From Conidiobolus incongruus B7586 (lineage: Eukaryota > Entomophthoromycota > Entomophthoromycetes > Entomophthorales > Conidiobolaceae), in contig JNEM01015346.1 in assembly GCA_000697335.1 (NCBI GenBank), positions 1-25,630 of the forward strand: DNA of 25,630 bases, read 5' to 3'. The notes under the pieces are model-generated. The model was not told the DNA's origin. It ran no database searches and saw only the letters and a program-made list of their open reading frames with translations. Each line of letters begins with the position of its first letter. The stretch's first letter is position 1. A program made the position numbers and the translations under genes. Of this stretch, positions 1 through 11,530 are shown in pieces.

Positions 1-411
1 AATTTTAATAATATTATAAGTTAATTTATCTTTTTTATAAAGTTAATTAATGTATAAATAGATTTTTTTAAAGAGGGATTTAAGTATAATAATACTAATA
101 AAAAAATTAGTATATTTATAAAATATAATATAAAATAATAATAAAGAGAGAAAAAAAATATGGTTATATATTGTTAAAAATATCCCTTTATCTTAAAAAC
201 CCACAAATTTATAACTCACCTTAGTTAAATATTAAAGGTTAATATTTTTGCTAATAGTTTACTAAATATATCTAAATATATTTATTTATTATTAAATAAT
301 ATTCTTTAATTATATATTATAGTTTCAAATAATCTAATATATATAATTGTTTTAGTTATTAATTAAAATATATATATTATTGATTTTATAACTTATTTTT
401 GTGGGTTAGTG
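1..411 (+). mobile_element. Tc1-like transposon copy A, right end with long TIR
   Basis: Bases 1-225 match 25067-25291 in the same orientation, so this is the right-hand part of the element family seen at 23.9-25.6 kb; the rest lies outside the window. After the shared part comes a long terminal inverted repeat. Its inner motif is at 198-223 and its outer motif, reading gggttagtg, ends at 411 and is followed by TA, the target dinucleotide of Tc1/mariner elements. Read on the minus strand, 225-411 aligns with the left end of copy C (25312-25500). In this family the transposase is on the minus strand, so copy A holds the region upstream of and around the transposase start. No intact frame is seen here. 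Confidence 0.85.
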
Positions 412-2914
412 TATATATTTAATATCTATAAATCTCCTATTAAGGTTTTTTAATATATATTATAAAATAAAAAATTTTGTTAAAAAAGAAAAAGGTAGAA
501 ATATTTTTTAATGGTATTTATAATTTAATAGGATCTTTATAATCAATCATTTAATATTAGATTTTAAGATAACAATGATAATATAGTTATCAAAGATTAA
601 AGTCTTTGAGCTTTTATATTTTACCTACTTTTAAGATTAAAGTGATAGGAATGCATTATTAACAATTTATAATAATTGGGCTAATTCTATTATTAAATTT
701 GTCAGAAACATTAAATTCATTTATAGTTAATATTAACTGATTAACTCTCTTAAATTATAAAAAACAATAATTATTTTTTGTTTTATATAAGACAGATGAA
801 ATTTAGTACAAATAGTACTAGGCCTTTAATCTAATGTTACATGTTATACTATTTATTAGCAGATCTAAAGCTTCTCAAACCTAATCAGCTTTCAAATTAT
901 CATTATATCCAAATTTAAAAACAATTCTTTGAGAATTTAGTATTGGGAAATTTAACACCTTTTAAATTAAAATAATTTTTACAAAAGGAGCCTGATTGGA
1001 CTTTGCATTTTCCAAAAGACTAATAGATTAGAACTTTGGTTTTGCAGGCCACTGCTGGGTATCCATTGAATTTAACAACAAAAACCAGGAGAAAATTAAT
1101 CAGATTATTATTAATACAGCCCTGAGAGCCTTTATGAAAAATCAGAATTGGAATGCAATATTAATAATTTACCAAATAATGATATTTACAGTATATTGAA
1201 TATCATTTATTTATATAAACTTGAAGTTCTTATTAAAATACTATATGATTTTTAATATTAAAATTTCTCATATCATTACAATTACCTTAATGCCTGGAAT
1301 TAATGTTGCAATATTTGTATTATTGGTTCAAGTGAATTTTATGCACCAGACTGTCCAATCCATTAAAAATATAATTTATTTCAAAAGCACTAACTTTGTT
1401 AATCTTGTCAAATTCAATTATATTGGTAAACATCAAATTGAAATTTTCACACATGATATCCTGTTTAAATAACTCTGCTTATCATTCCAATAAATTAAAA
1501 TACAAAAATTTTAATGTTGATATTAAATGAAAGAAGGTTTTGAATTAAATAATATTTTATTTTTAGCTGTTTTGAATTTTTTAAAGATATATTTCAATCA
1601 AACTAAGACCATTCTAATAAAATTTGGCATATAATCTGATATTCTTAATCCTACACTAATATAATATTAAATAAGAGATAGTTCAATTCAAAATCTAAAT
1701 TTATTTTTTGTTCATACAAATAAGGGAATTGAAAAATTGATCTTTGAAGAAAATATTTTAATTTTTATATTTATATAATTAATTCTCTTATTATTATTAT
1801 TATTATTATATATTAATATTGATTTTTAAGACTTAGATGTAAATCAAAATAGAATATACTAATGAAATGAAATTTAACAAAAATGAATGAAATTGATATT
1901 GAAAAAAATATTGAATATATCAAAAAAAATTAAAATAGTATTATGATATGATATTTAATGTTTCGATCTTGTAATTCATCAAATAATTTCAAACCAAATG
2001 CCAAGAGTTATGTATTTTCAACACTTTTCAATGATTTTTGAATCAATAACTCATTTTTATAAATAATTAACATTTCATTTAACAATTCTATGATTTACAT
2101 CTTGAGATTACACTATGGATCCTACTGAAATTGTAATATTTGGTTTCCTCAATTTATATTCTGATTCTAATGAATGGGTAGACTTTCCCAAAAATTGATT
2201 TAGGAAAGATAATACTAGAATGTATAATTAATTTAGCTTTATATCAACAAGATTATATTTGGTATTAAGTGGTTGTTCATTGATTTATAATATTTGGATT
2301 TTGATATGAGAAGTTTATAAAATAATAATAAAACAAAATTTTTATACTATTTCTTGGTATTAGATTGACTACTTAGTTCCTGATATAAAATTCAAAAAGA
2401 TTTAGTTGAATCAGATTAGATGATGTGAGATCTTCATTTGGTAATAATATTATTAAACATTATACAAACTTATGGATTCCAAAAAACTTATAAAATGGGT
2501 ATTAACATCAAAGATTTTTTGATTGAATAATAAAATTAATAGCAATTAAAATAAGTGAATGTAATTAGAATTTTTCAATCAATAAAACTTACATAAAAAT
2601 ATATATTAATTTATATATTAATGTCCATTAATCCGGAATATTTTCGGTAAATCAGTGCTAATTTATTAGCTTAATATATCTGGGTAATGATTGATAGTTG
2701 ATTACTAAATAAGTAAATTGAAAAGTGAAAATTTCATATTATTTCCTAAAAAATGTATATTATGTCATGCACATAGTCCAAAATATAAAACATGACTTGT
2801 CAAATGAATTAGCTAAACCTTAAAAATACAGTAATTATGATATATGAACCTAGAATAAATAAAAATTAATACAATATATCAAGACAAAGAAATATTATTA
2901 CCTTTATTAATAAA
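412..2914. other. AT-rich intergenic stretch
   Basis: No intact gene is supported. It holds the integrase remnant at about 1000-1200, a (TTA)n run at about 1789-1809, and a short coding-like patch at 2115-2198 (ATG to stop, 27 codons, containing FGFLNLYSDSNEWVDFPK) that I do not recognise and that has no convincing splice partners. An 83-codon open frame at 1221-1472 is AT-driven and not recognised; it follows the integrase remnant and may be further decayed element sequence. Confidence 0.6.
1000..1200 (+). mobile_element. Ty3/gypsy-like integrase remnant (fossil)
   Basis: A plus-strand stretch around 1090-1150 reads like the end of the Ty3/gypsy integrase core, where the family has a pattern of the type Q-E-x-I/V-N, then LRAF, then NW. 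Seen here are QEKINQ and ALRAFMKNQNW. Upstream bases at about 1050-1085 also resemble the codons for the preceding family motif. The remnant is short, broken and clearly old. No LTRs or other domains were found, so the limits are approximate. Confidence 0.5.
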
Positions 2915-3700
2915 TTAATTTTCGGTTTGATTGATTTGAATTGAATAGGCCAGAGATTTAAAGGGATTGGTTTCAATGATTTTACCGTTTAAAATTATAT
3001 CGTTAATTATTTCATTAACTTGATCTAATTCATTAATAATGTAAAATATTGAAATTAAGGATAAATGATAAATAGTATAGTAAATTAGTAAATAAAATAG
3101 GTTATATAAAAAGGATATATCCAATTCAGACTATATTATAATAATAGAAGAATTATGTTAGTATTTCATGTTATAATGGATTTTGTAACTTTTACCAAAT
3201 TTTCAAAGTATTTATTTAGTGTTTCTAAGAGTAGATTATGTATTAATTAAATTGTATTGAATCAATAAATAAAGTTAATTATTATTACCCACTATAAAAT
3301 TGATTAATTCTAAACATTCAAACTCATTCTAATATTGAAAATGTTATATTATGGAATATTTATTAATTTGTTTATATTACCTCTTCACTATCTAAACCTA
3401 AAACCCAATATAAATTGCCAAATTTACGATAAACTAAATAATATTGGTATTATGAAGGTTAACTATTATTTAAAACAATTACCAATAGTTAAATTTTGAT
3501 ATTCAAAAATAGGAGCCTAAAAATAATATTATTTAAAAGTCTTGTTTATAATAATATTTAATTACAGATTGGATAGATCTCTTGTAAATTTCTTTAAATA
3601 GCTTTAAAAAGTAATCATTTTCCTTAGATACATAATTTGAATAAACTTTTAATAGCCTAGTTATTCCAAATTGATTAATAATATTTAAAAATTGAATCAT
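2915..3700 (-). CDS. APS3: AP-3 complex subunit sigma (small sigma-adaptin)
   Basis: Small subunit of the AP-3 adaptor, which sorts cargo into vesicles bound for vacuole or lysosome. I built the model from splice signals. Exons on the minus strand: 3566-3700, 3483-3516, 3381-3433, 3289-3328, 3196-3224, 3119-3130, 2915-3040. They sum to 429 nt and keep one frame, giving 142 aa, close to the usual core length. It starts MIQFLNIINQFG; the middle has VYRKFGNLYWVLGLDSEE and VETLNKYFENLSELD, and the end has DQVNEIINDIILNGKIIETN. From memory, AP-3 sigma has VETLDKCFENVCELD and DKVHNILAEMVMGGMVLETN at these places, which fits AP-3 better than AP-1 or AP-2. Five introns are GT-AG (49-65 nt). The sixth (3041-3118) fits only as an AT-AC intron. 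The sixth exon is just 12 nt. The gene lies divergent to the island at 3720. Confidence 0.9.
3041..3118 (-). other. Putative U12-type AT-AC intron in the AP-3 sigma gene
   Basis: Read on the minus strand, the segment begins ATATCCTTTT, the U12 5' splice consensus. It contains TATCCTTAATTTC, close to the U12 branch consensus TTCCTTAAC, and ends TTTTAC about 14 nt after the branch adenosine. Its 78 nt contain no GT, so a normal GT-AG intron cannot be placed. Removing it joins SELD to IINELDQVNEII and gives a gap-free match to AP-3 sigma. Keeping it would insert 26 hydrophobic residues into a conserved core. It is a multiple of three without stops, so retention would not break the frame. Confidence 0.75.
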
Positions 3701-3719
3701 TTTTTTGTTAGTTTGAATT

Positions 3720-3985
3720 TTAGTAATAAGTGAATGAATGAAGAAGATTTTTATTAGACCTAAGGACGAATAAAAGCGATATTTTGCAGAATATATTGAT
3801 CCGTAACTTGTGGGATCTACCCAAAGATACGGTTCCAGAGTTAAGGGTTTTGTTTGTATTGGGAGTTATTGGGGATAAAGTAATAACAGTATACTTAAGA
3901 GTGGGAGGGGATTGTAAATGTTATTATGGGGTATGGAATGGTGTTAGCAGTTTAAGGACTTACTAAGGTCCTTAGTAATAAGTGA
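3720..3985. repeat. Island bounded by 14-bp direct repeats
   Basis: The 14-mer ttagtaataagtga occurs at 3720-3733 and again at 3972-3985. Between them lies about 238 bp that is less AT-rich than its surroundings and open on the plus strand to 3966 (it includes RNLWDLPKDTVPELRVL) and over much of the minus strand. The 3' edge carries a perfect 19-nt palindrome (3960-3978) that overlaps the second repeat. The layout resembles a target-site duplication around a retroposed or SINE-like insert, but no poly(A) tail or convincing Pol III boxes are seen. I do not recognise either translation. Confidence 0.45.
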
Positions 3986-6029
3986 CTCAGTTAAATTTCT
4001 TATTTATCAATTTTAGTCATCAATTAATTTTATGGGATTAAAAATCGAAATAATCATTTGGTTTTCTAAAGGCTAATATCAAATTTAAATATCATATTAC
4101 AAAATATTGAGCATTGACAATTGATGGCTAGTTTATAGTCAATAAATGGATAATATTACAGAAATTATTATTGAAAAATTCTTATTTTTAAGACTTAATA
4201 TCAATGATTTTCTGAATTTTGATCAATTTTTAAGTATAAATCAATGAAATAATATTTTACTACTAAATTTGGAATAAAATTCCAATGTTTGAAAACTGAA
4301 TAATAGTTAATTAAATATTCTAGTACAAAATGTAATTAATTATTCCAATAGTACTGTTTTATAAATTTAATAAAACTATCAACTTATTCTATGCTATCTC
4401 GAATCCACAGAAATGTATGAATCATAAGAGTGAATGGAAAGATATTATAAATTGGGTAAATTGAAATAATTTAAAATATATAATATTGAACAAGACTCCT
4501 TAAAAATATTAAAATTTCACTTGATTAATATTTGTATTTGATAGATTGATTTTAAATTGTAATTGATTTAAATAACAGTGTTAGATCTATTGACATTCAA
4601 ATTGTAATAAAATGAAAATTCAACAAAATTAATCGATATATGAAAAAAGGTTTATGCTTTGAATATATATTCCAATCTACTATTCATATATTATGTTAAA
4701 TAGAATATTTAATATATAATTATCATATGCCTGTCTATTTTGAATCTTTGAGTTTAACTAATAGCATTAGTACCAACTTAATTCGATTATTGCTTCATCC
4801 AGTAGAGAATATAAAAGTTTTTATTTAACCTCAAAAATAAAATAAAATATTGTATATAAAATTAATCTGAAATTCTATTAACTTATAATTGTATTTATTT
4901 TTCATTTTCGACTTTAATTAATATTTTTTTAAAAAGTTAATAATTAGAACAAGTCCAATTATTTGTTTAATGTATTTTTAAATTGAATAAAATAAATTTG
5001 TATGACATATTTGGTAAAACATATAAAATAAATAATATTAGACACAGCCAATAATTGATTAATTTTGTCAAAATAATTAAATTCTTGAATGTATATTTAA
5101 GCTATTTTAAAAATTATGAATTTACACAAGATCATATTGGTTAAATTTTATGTAATGCATATTCAAAACTTTATATATAATTATTATAACACATGATTCA
5201 TTTTGCTAATATTCTAGAGTTGAATGTTATGTTATTCAGATATCTTAATTTCTATTTGATAACTATTGCCATCAACAATAGCCACTCATATTATAAGAAA
5301 TATATTTGAATATTATATCTAATATATTATATTATATTAAAAAATTATTAATTTATTTGTCTTATATTATATTATGTAACAATTGTTCTATTCGAGTTAA
5401 AAAGATTAAATAATCTCCAATAATATTGTTTAATATTAACTATAAGATACTTTTGAATAATATTAGTAGTTAAATTTGAATATTTGATAATATGGAGAAT
5501 GTTAAACAAACAATCAAATTCAGAGAATATTAATAGTAAGATTGATCCTTGAGTGAATACACTCGATCAGCTAAGGAGATGAGGTGATTGGATAATTTTT
5601 ATCCTTACCAATTCCGAGTCAATCAGTTATTATCAAAAATCAATTAAATCAATGCAATTGAGCTATAAAAAAGTATATGGGACGTTGGAATCTTAAAAAG
5701 ATGGAATTGATTATATCATTACTTTGAATAAATCAGAGTAAATCAAATTCAAAAAATTATCGTTATTTGTTTTAATTCTAATTTATTTAATCATATTATA
5801 AACTTCTGTTGAATTCATTTATTATTATAAAACAAATAATTGTATCTATAAAAGTTTTTTTAATTAATCGTTGAGTAAGTGATAATATTCAGCAATTAAA
5901 CTATACTTTATTAACTTTTTCCACTTAATTCAGATATTCAACTTGATTTTGTTTTTTTTTATCATTTCAATTTACCAAGTTGAATAATTTTTATATTCAT
6001 TCAATTTAATTCATATTATATAATTCATA
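3986..6029. other. AT-rich intergenic stretch upstream of kinesin
   Basis: No gene is supported on either strand. At 5544-5568 there is a small hairpin (GATC-ctt-GAGTG-aata-CACTC-GATC) inside a less AT-rich patch of about 80 bp (5540-5620), with a second possible stem around 5599-5614. The last 150 bp before 6030 are pyrimidine- and T-rich and presumably hold the kinesin promoter and 5' UTR; no specific element can be assigned. Confidence 0.5.
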
Positions 6030-9000
6030 ATGTCGAATATATTCGTTTGTGTACGTTGTAGACCTTTGAACGCTCGCGAAAAAGCGAGAGGAGCAGTTGG
6101 TCTCGTTTCTATGAAGGGAAATCAGACCATCTTACAAAAACCACCACCATCAAAAGATGATAAAAATCAAGCGATCAATAACGAAGATAATGCTCCTAAG
6201 ACTTTTACTTTCGATAGGAGTTACTGGTCCGCTTCAGACCCTTCAGACCCTAATTACGCTTCACAGGCGACAGTATTCAACGATGTGGGTATTAGTTTAT
6301 TGAATCACGCTTTTGAAGGTTATAATACATGTATTTTTGCTTGTAAGTTTTGATATATTCAGTTACTATTCCAAATATTCAATCTAATCAATTTTAATTA
6401 TTTCAGATGGACAAACAGGTAGTGGTAAATCTTATTCTATGGTAAAAATATATGAAGCAATCGAATTAGTTGTAATATTCATCATTTCAAAATTATTTAC
6501 AAAACTAGGTGGGCTATGGTGAAGACAGAGGTCTTATACCGCTTACATGTGTTGAGCTATTTAATCGAATCAATAATAATGACGATCCCTATTTAAAATA
6601 CAATGTGCAAGTGTCTTATATGGAAATTTATTGTGAAAAAGTCAGAGATTTACTGAATCCAAAGAATAAGGGAAATTTGAAAGTTAGAGAGCACCCTGCA
6701 TTGGGACCTTATGTCGAAGATTTAAGTAAATTGGTCGTTCAATCATATAAAGATATTGAAGATTTGATGGATGAGGGTAACAAGGCAAGAACTGTAGCTT
6801 CCACAAATATGAATGCAACCTCTTCCAGATCTCACGCTGTATTTACTATCTTGCTAACAATGACTAGATTTGATCCTGATGCTAACTTAAATACTGAAAA
6901 AGTATCTAGAATAAGGTAACTTTAATTTTCCTATGATAGTATAGAAATAAGATTTTTGTTAAAATACCAAAAGAATATCATGATATCAAAGAAAAAATGA
7001 ATTAGAATTTGATCATATATCGGATATTGATCGATATATTCTGTTCATTTCTCTATTTAAATTGAATCAATATTTTAAATATTTGAAAAAAAAATTTAAA
7101 TTTTTGAAATGATATTTAAATTCCATAAACCTGGCTTTCATAAATCAAATTTAAATTATAAATTTAATGAAATTAATAAAATATCAAATATTACTAAAAT
7201 GATTAACCAAAACAAAATATAATAGATTAAACAAAAACTAACCTCAAAAATTAAAGTCTTGTAGATTTAGCAGGTAGTGAACGTGCTAACTCCACGGGAG
7301 CGACTGGTGTTCGATTAAAAGAAGGTGCTAATATCAATAAATCTTTAACAACTCTTGGTAAGGTCATCTCTGCCTTAGCTGATCAATCTTCTGCAGCCGC
7401 TAAGAAAGGGAAAAAGAAGGAAGATATATTTATCCCATATCGTGATTCAGTAAGTTTAATTAAAACTATTTTAATAAAAGTATCAAATATGTGACTCTGG
7501 ATTAGGTGCTTACCTGGCTCTTAAAAGACTCGTTAGGTGGTAATTCAAAAACTGCCATGATTGCCGCAATTTCTCCCGCTGATTATGAAGAAACGTTAAG
7601 TACTCTAAGATACGCGGATCGTGCCAAGAGAATTGTTAACCAAGCCGTCGTTAACGAAGATCCCAATGCCAAACTTGTCAGAGAACTTAAAGAAGAACTC
7701 GAGCTTCTCAGAAGTAAATTGGCTGTCTATAACCCTGAAGAAGCATATGCCACATCACATGGTAGCCCAGGTAGTATACCGGGTACCCTGAAGGGAAAGA
7801 TGCGTCACAACTTTGTCTCCCAAACAGAGCAAGAAATTAAGGAACAGATGGAGGCTTCAGAGAAGCTGATGAAAGAGCTGAACGAGACATGGGAAGATAA
7901 ACTCAAAAATACCGAAAGGATCCAACAAGAACGTGAGAAGGCTTTGGAAGAGCTTGGTATCACAATCGAAAAAAATGAGGTTGGTGTTCACTCTCCCAAA
8001 AAAACACCCCACCTTGTCAATCTTAATGAAGATCCACTTATGAGTGAATGTCTTATTTACAGTCTGAAACTTGGTACCACAAAAGTTGGTTTAGCAGATA
8101 CGCCCAACGACGCAGATATCAAATTAAGTGGTGGAAGTATTTTACCTGAGCATTGTTATTTTGAAAATGTTAACAATACTGTTACCCTTCACCCTTATCC
8201 AAATAGTATAACAATGGTCAATGGTACTTTACTCACTCAGCCTAAGCGCCTCCGATCTGGATTCAGGATTATTTTAGGAGATAACCATGTATTTAGATTT
8301 ATGAATCCAGAAGAAGTTCGTCGTGAGCGCGATAGATCACGTCTCTCAATTAGTATATCTAATGAAAACTCCGACGCTAGTTTTGAACGCCCTGATTCTC
8401 GAGCTTCCATGATCTCTGATGTTGTTGACTGGAGCTATGCTTGGAAAGAAGTCAACTTAACTAACTTCCCAAATATGGACAGTGTATTCAAAGATCCAGA
8501 ACTCAAAAAAATTATGGAGGATGAGAGTTGTCCACCACATATTAAGAGAATGTTGGCTGAAACATTATTAAAAAATGGTGATAGCAGCTTTATCGATCTT
8601 GATGGATCTCCGAAACAAGAAATATTTTCTGTACATAACAAATCTAAATCGGATGATGATTCTAAAGAAGAATTAAAGCGTGTAATTCGTGAACAACGTC
8701 GTCAATTCGAAGAACATGTAAAGCTCATTCAGCACAGTCGCAGAGGATCTGAGCTCTTTGTACCCCAAATATTCACTGAGCACGAAAAGAAACTTATTAA
8801 TTGGAGTTTATCTAAATTAAAACAAAAAACTTTTGTGGGTATGATGGAAACTTTACTAACTAATGCTGTTGTTCTAAAAGAAGCTAATGTTATCAGTTGC
8901 GAGCTTAAAAAGGGTGCTTCATATCAATTCACAATAGTACCGACATTGTCACTTGCTCTTGCAAGCTCTTTCTGGGAATATTCTTCTCCGTTTGATGAGC

Positions 9001-11530
9001 TAGATTCCTCAGAAGATACTGCTCTTATTAGCGCAAGGTATCCTGCTGTTGCTGTCCAAGTGCTGGATCATCACAACGGCGTATGGTATTTGTGGTCCAT
9101 CGATAAACTCAAGGAAAAACTGAGAAGAATGAGAAATCTGTATAATTTAATGGATCGCCCTATGTACACTGAACACTTCAGTTTAGAAGATCCATTCTAT
9201 GAATCTCCCGCCCCTCATTACAACCTTGTAGGTACAAGTGAAGTCACTATGTCTGGACTTCATTATTTTATAAGTCAGACATTTGAAGTTCCAATTTTAT
9301 GCCCTAACACTGCACAGGCTCATGGCAAAATAAAAGTCACTCTAAACCCTATTCAATGTGTGAATCCAACTACCAAAACCACTAAGATGTCGGGAACATC
9401 TAGCTCATTCGAAATTGGAGATCAGCTAACATTTGAAGTCGTAATCCATGAGATTACAGGTTTAAATGAAACTGATTTTACTGAAATTCATGCCCAATTC
9501 AGACTCTTTCCCCTTGGTTCTGCTGCCTCTGCTGGTATCCGGGATCGTGTATATGCAACTGAGCCTGTTTCAGATTTTGGTTCAAATCCTATCATTTTTA
9601 ACTTTAGACACACATTCGCTCTTAAGGTTAACCAAGTTTTCCTTGACGGTATCTCTGAACATCCTCTTTCATTTGAGGTATGGGGCAAACCTCAACCCAA
9701 AATTTTGCTTAAAAAGGATCAAGAGGATCGTGGCATCCAAAGTGACCAAATTAACGCTAAGAACCCTGATCCAAATTCCAATTCTAAGTTGATTGGTGGC
9801 CCTGTAGCCGGTACTGTACCTAGAGAAAGAAGACCAGAGGATGAGTTGATCCAAAAAGAAACTCACGATTTCATTACTTGGATTCAAATATCTGAGCTTG
9901 CCCCAAGTGGCGATTATGTTCCTGCTGAGGTAGAACCTACAGGTGGTATGGACCAAGGTGTCTTCCAATTGAGACAAGGCCTACAAAGAAGAATTGTAGT
10001 TAAAATGAGTCATAACTCGGGTAAACAATTAACGATTGATAAAGTGACACAAATCACATTAGGCAACATTCGATCTGCAGACAAGAAGGGCCGATTTACT
10101 CATAATCCCAATGCTAAATCCGGAACACCAAGTTCTGTTCAACTGAATATTCTTCCCTCCACAGTTCATATCGAGTATACATCAGATGGTATCTGTAATA
10201 TAACGTTTCAAGCAACTTGGGATAGCTCCCTCCATGATTCTGAACTCTTAAACAAACCAACTCCTACCAATCAACGTATCATGCTCGCACTGAGTTGGAA
10301 TATTGAGTGTGATCGTGTCCAAAATCCACTGACTTTTCAAACTGATATATCAATTGTTATCACATCAAGGACTACATCAGTCTCAAAATCACTTTTAGCT
10401 CTAATTCCATCATCTTCAAAGCCTAATACTAAGGTATCATCATTGTTCCAAGTGATATTAACTCCCAAAAAAACCAAGAAACGTACAGAACTTTGGCGAC
10501 TTGATACCTCTTCAACATACGTAAGGGGTGAGGAAAATCTTGGAAGCTGGAAACCAAAAGACGTTTCTTTGATTGTTCAGCATCGTAAGCTTGAACGTGT
10601 GGTTCAGATGAAGCGTGCTGTCGAATTCACTAAACAAACACTTCAAACATGGAAACTCCTCGATCGTTATCCATTCTTATTTAATAGCAAGCCAGCTCCA
10701 AAATCTGGTAAATCAGAGGAACAGCTGTTAAAGGATTCTCTTGAAATTTGGAGAATGTCGACGAGTAAGAAAGAGGAGACGATATCAGGAGTTATTCAAG
10801 AACCTACAATATCCAATGTACCTTCGGAAGCTGGTCCACTTACACCAATCACGATCAATGGTAACGATCCGAATAGAAGTATTTCATCTGACGTAGCATC
10901 CATATATCGCCCAGATCCTCTCAAACCTGGTAATGAAGGTTCCAATCTTGAAGAGAACTCAGTGTTGTCATTCTTGTCTGAAGCTTCACAGTTAACTACA
11001 CCAAATTCAGAAGATGGAACGCGGTCTTTGAATAGTGACACACTCAATAACGCGTCTCAAACCTCAGAAAAGCAGGTTAAGATGCTTGGCCAAGTTAATC
11101 CAATTATTAAACCACATAAAGTTGCCAAACGAGGGTATTTATTAATGCCAGATCCTTTAGATAATACTTGGAATAAGAAATGGATTGTTATTAGAAGGTA
11201 AGTTATAAGTAGCCTCATTATAACACTTTGATTCACTCTAATTAAAACATATAGACCTTACATTTACATATATGAAAACCAACAAGAAACTGAAGAATTA
11301 GGTGTAATTAATTTAAGCAGTGTAAGAGTAGACCAAAACAAAGATTTGGAACAGTTACTTCAGGTAATTTTAATTTATTTTGATTATTGATTAATTATAT
11401 TAATATACTTATTTAGAGAAATTTCTTATTCGCATTATATACCAATAACAATGCATATATGTTACAAGCTTCAAGTCAAGCTGAGATGCAATCATGGATA
11501 AAATTAATCGATCAATGGTATCAATCCTAA
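6030..11530 (+). CDS. uncA: Kinesin-3 motor protein (UncA/KIF1/Unc-104 family)
   Basis: Plus-end-directed microtubule motor for endosomes and vesicles. Exons: 6030-6342, 6407-6441, 6509-6915, 7257-7449, 7506-11197, 11255-11363, 11417-11530. The total is 4863 nt and 1620 aa, the usual size for fungal kinesin-3. Motor domain about 1-360: P-loop GQTGSGKS at 106-113 (its exon is only 35 nt), switch [11 protein letters not shown] near 216-225, switch II DLAGSE near 255-260. Neck and short coiled coils follow (about 365-470), with the FHA domain at about 499-581. KIF1B-like and DUF3694-type regions lie at about 870-1000 onward. A C-terminal PH domain (about 1515-1618) starts at KRGYLL and ends with a W-x-K-L-I-D helix; in this family it binds phosphoinositides on cargo membrane. 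All introns are GT-AG, 53-67 nt, except the third at 341 nt. Start chosen at the first ATG before [14 protein letters not shown] possible AATAAA lies at 11590. Confidence 0.97.

Noticed and set aside
2915-3124. A single 69-aa hydrophobic minus-strand ORF (the unspliced reading of the AP-3 sigma 3' part)
   Set aside because: The first half is the AT-AC intron read through. The second half is the true last exon, so the unspliced ORF is not the protein.
9466-9977. ORFs of 66-108 aa in other frames and on the minus strand inside the kinesin exon
   Set aside because: They are shadows of the conserved kinesin-3 reading frame.
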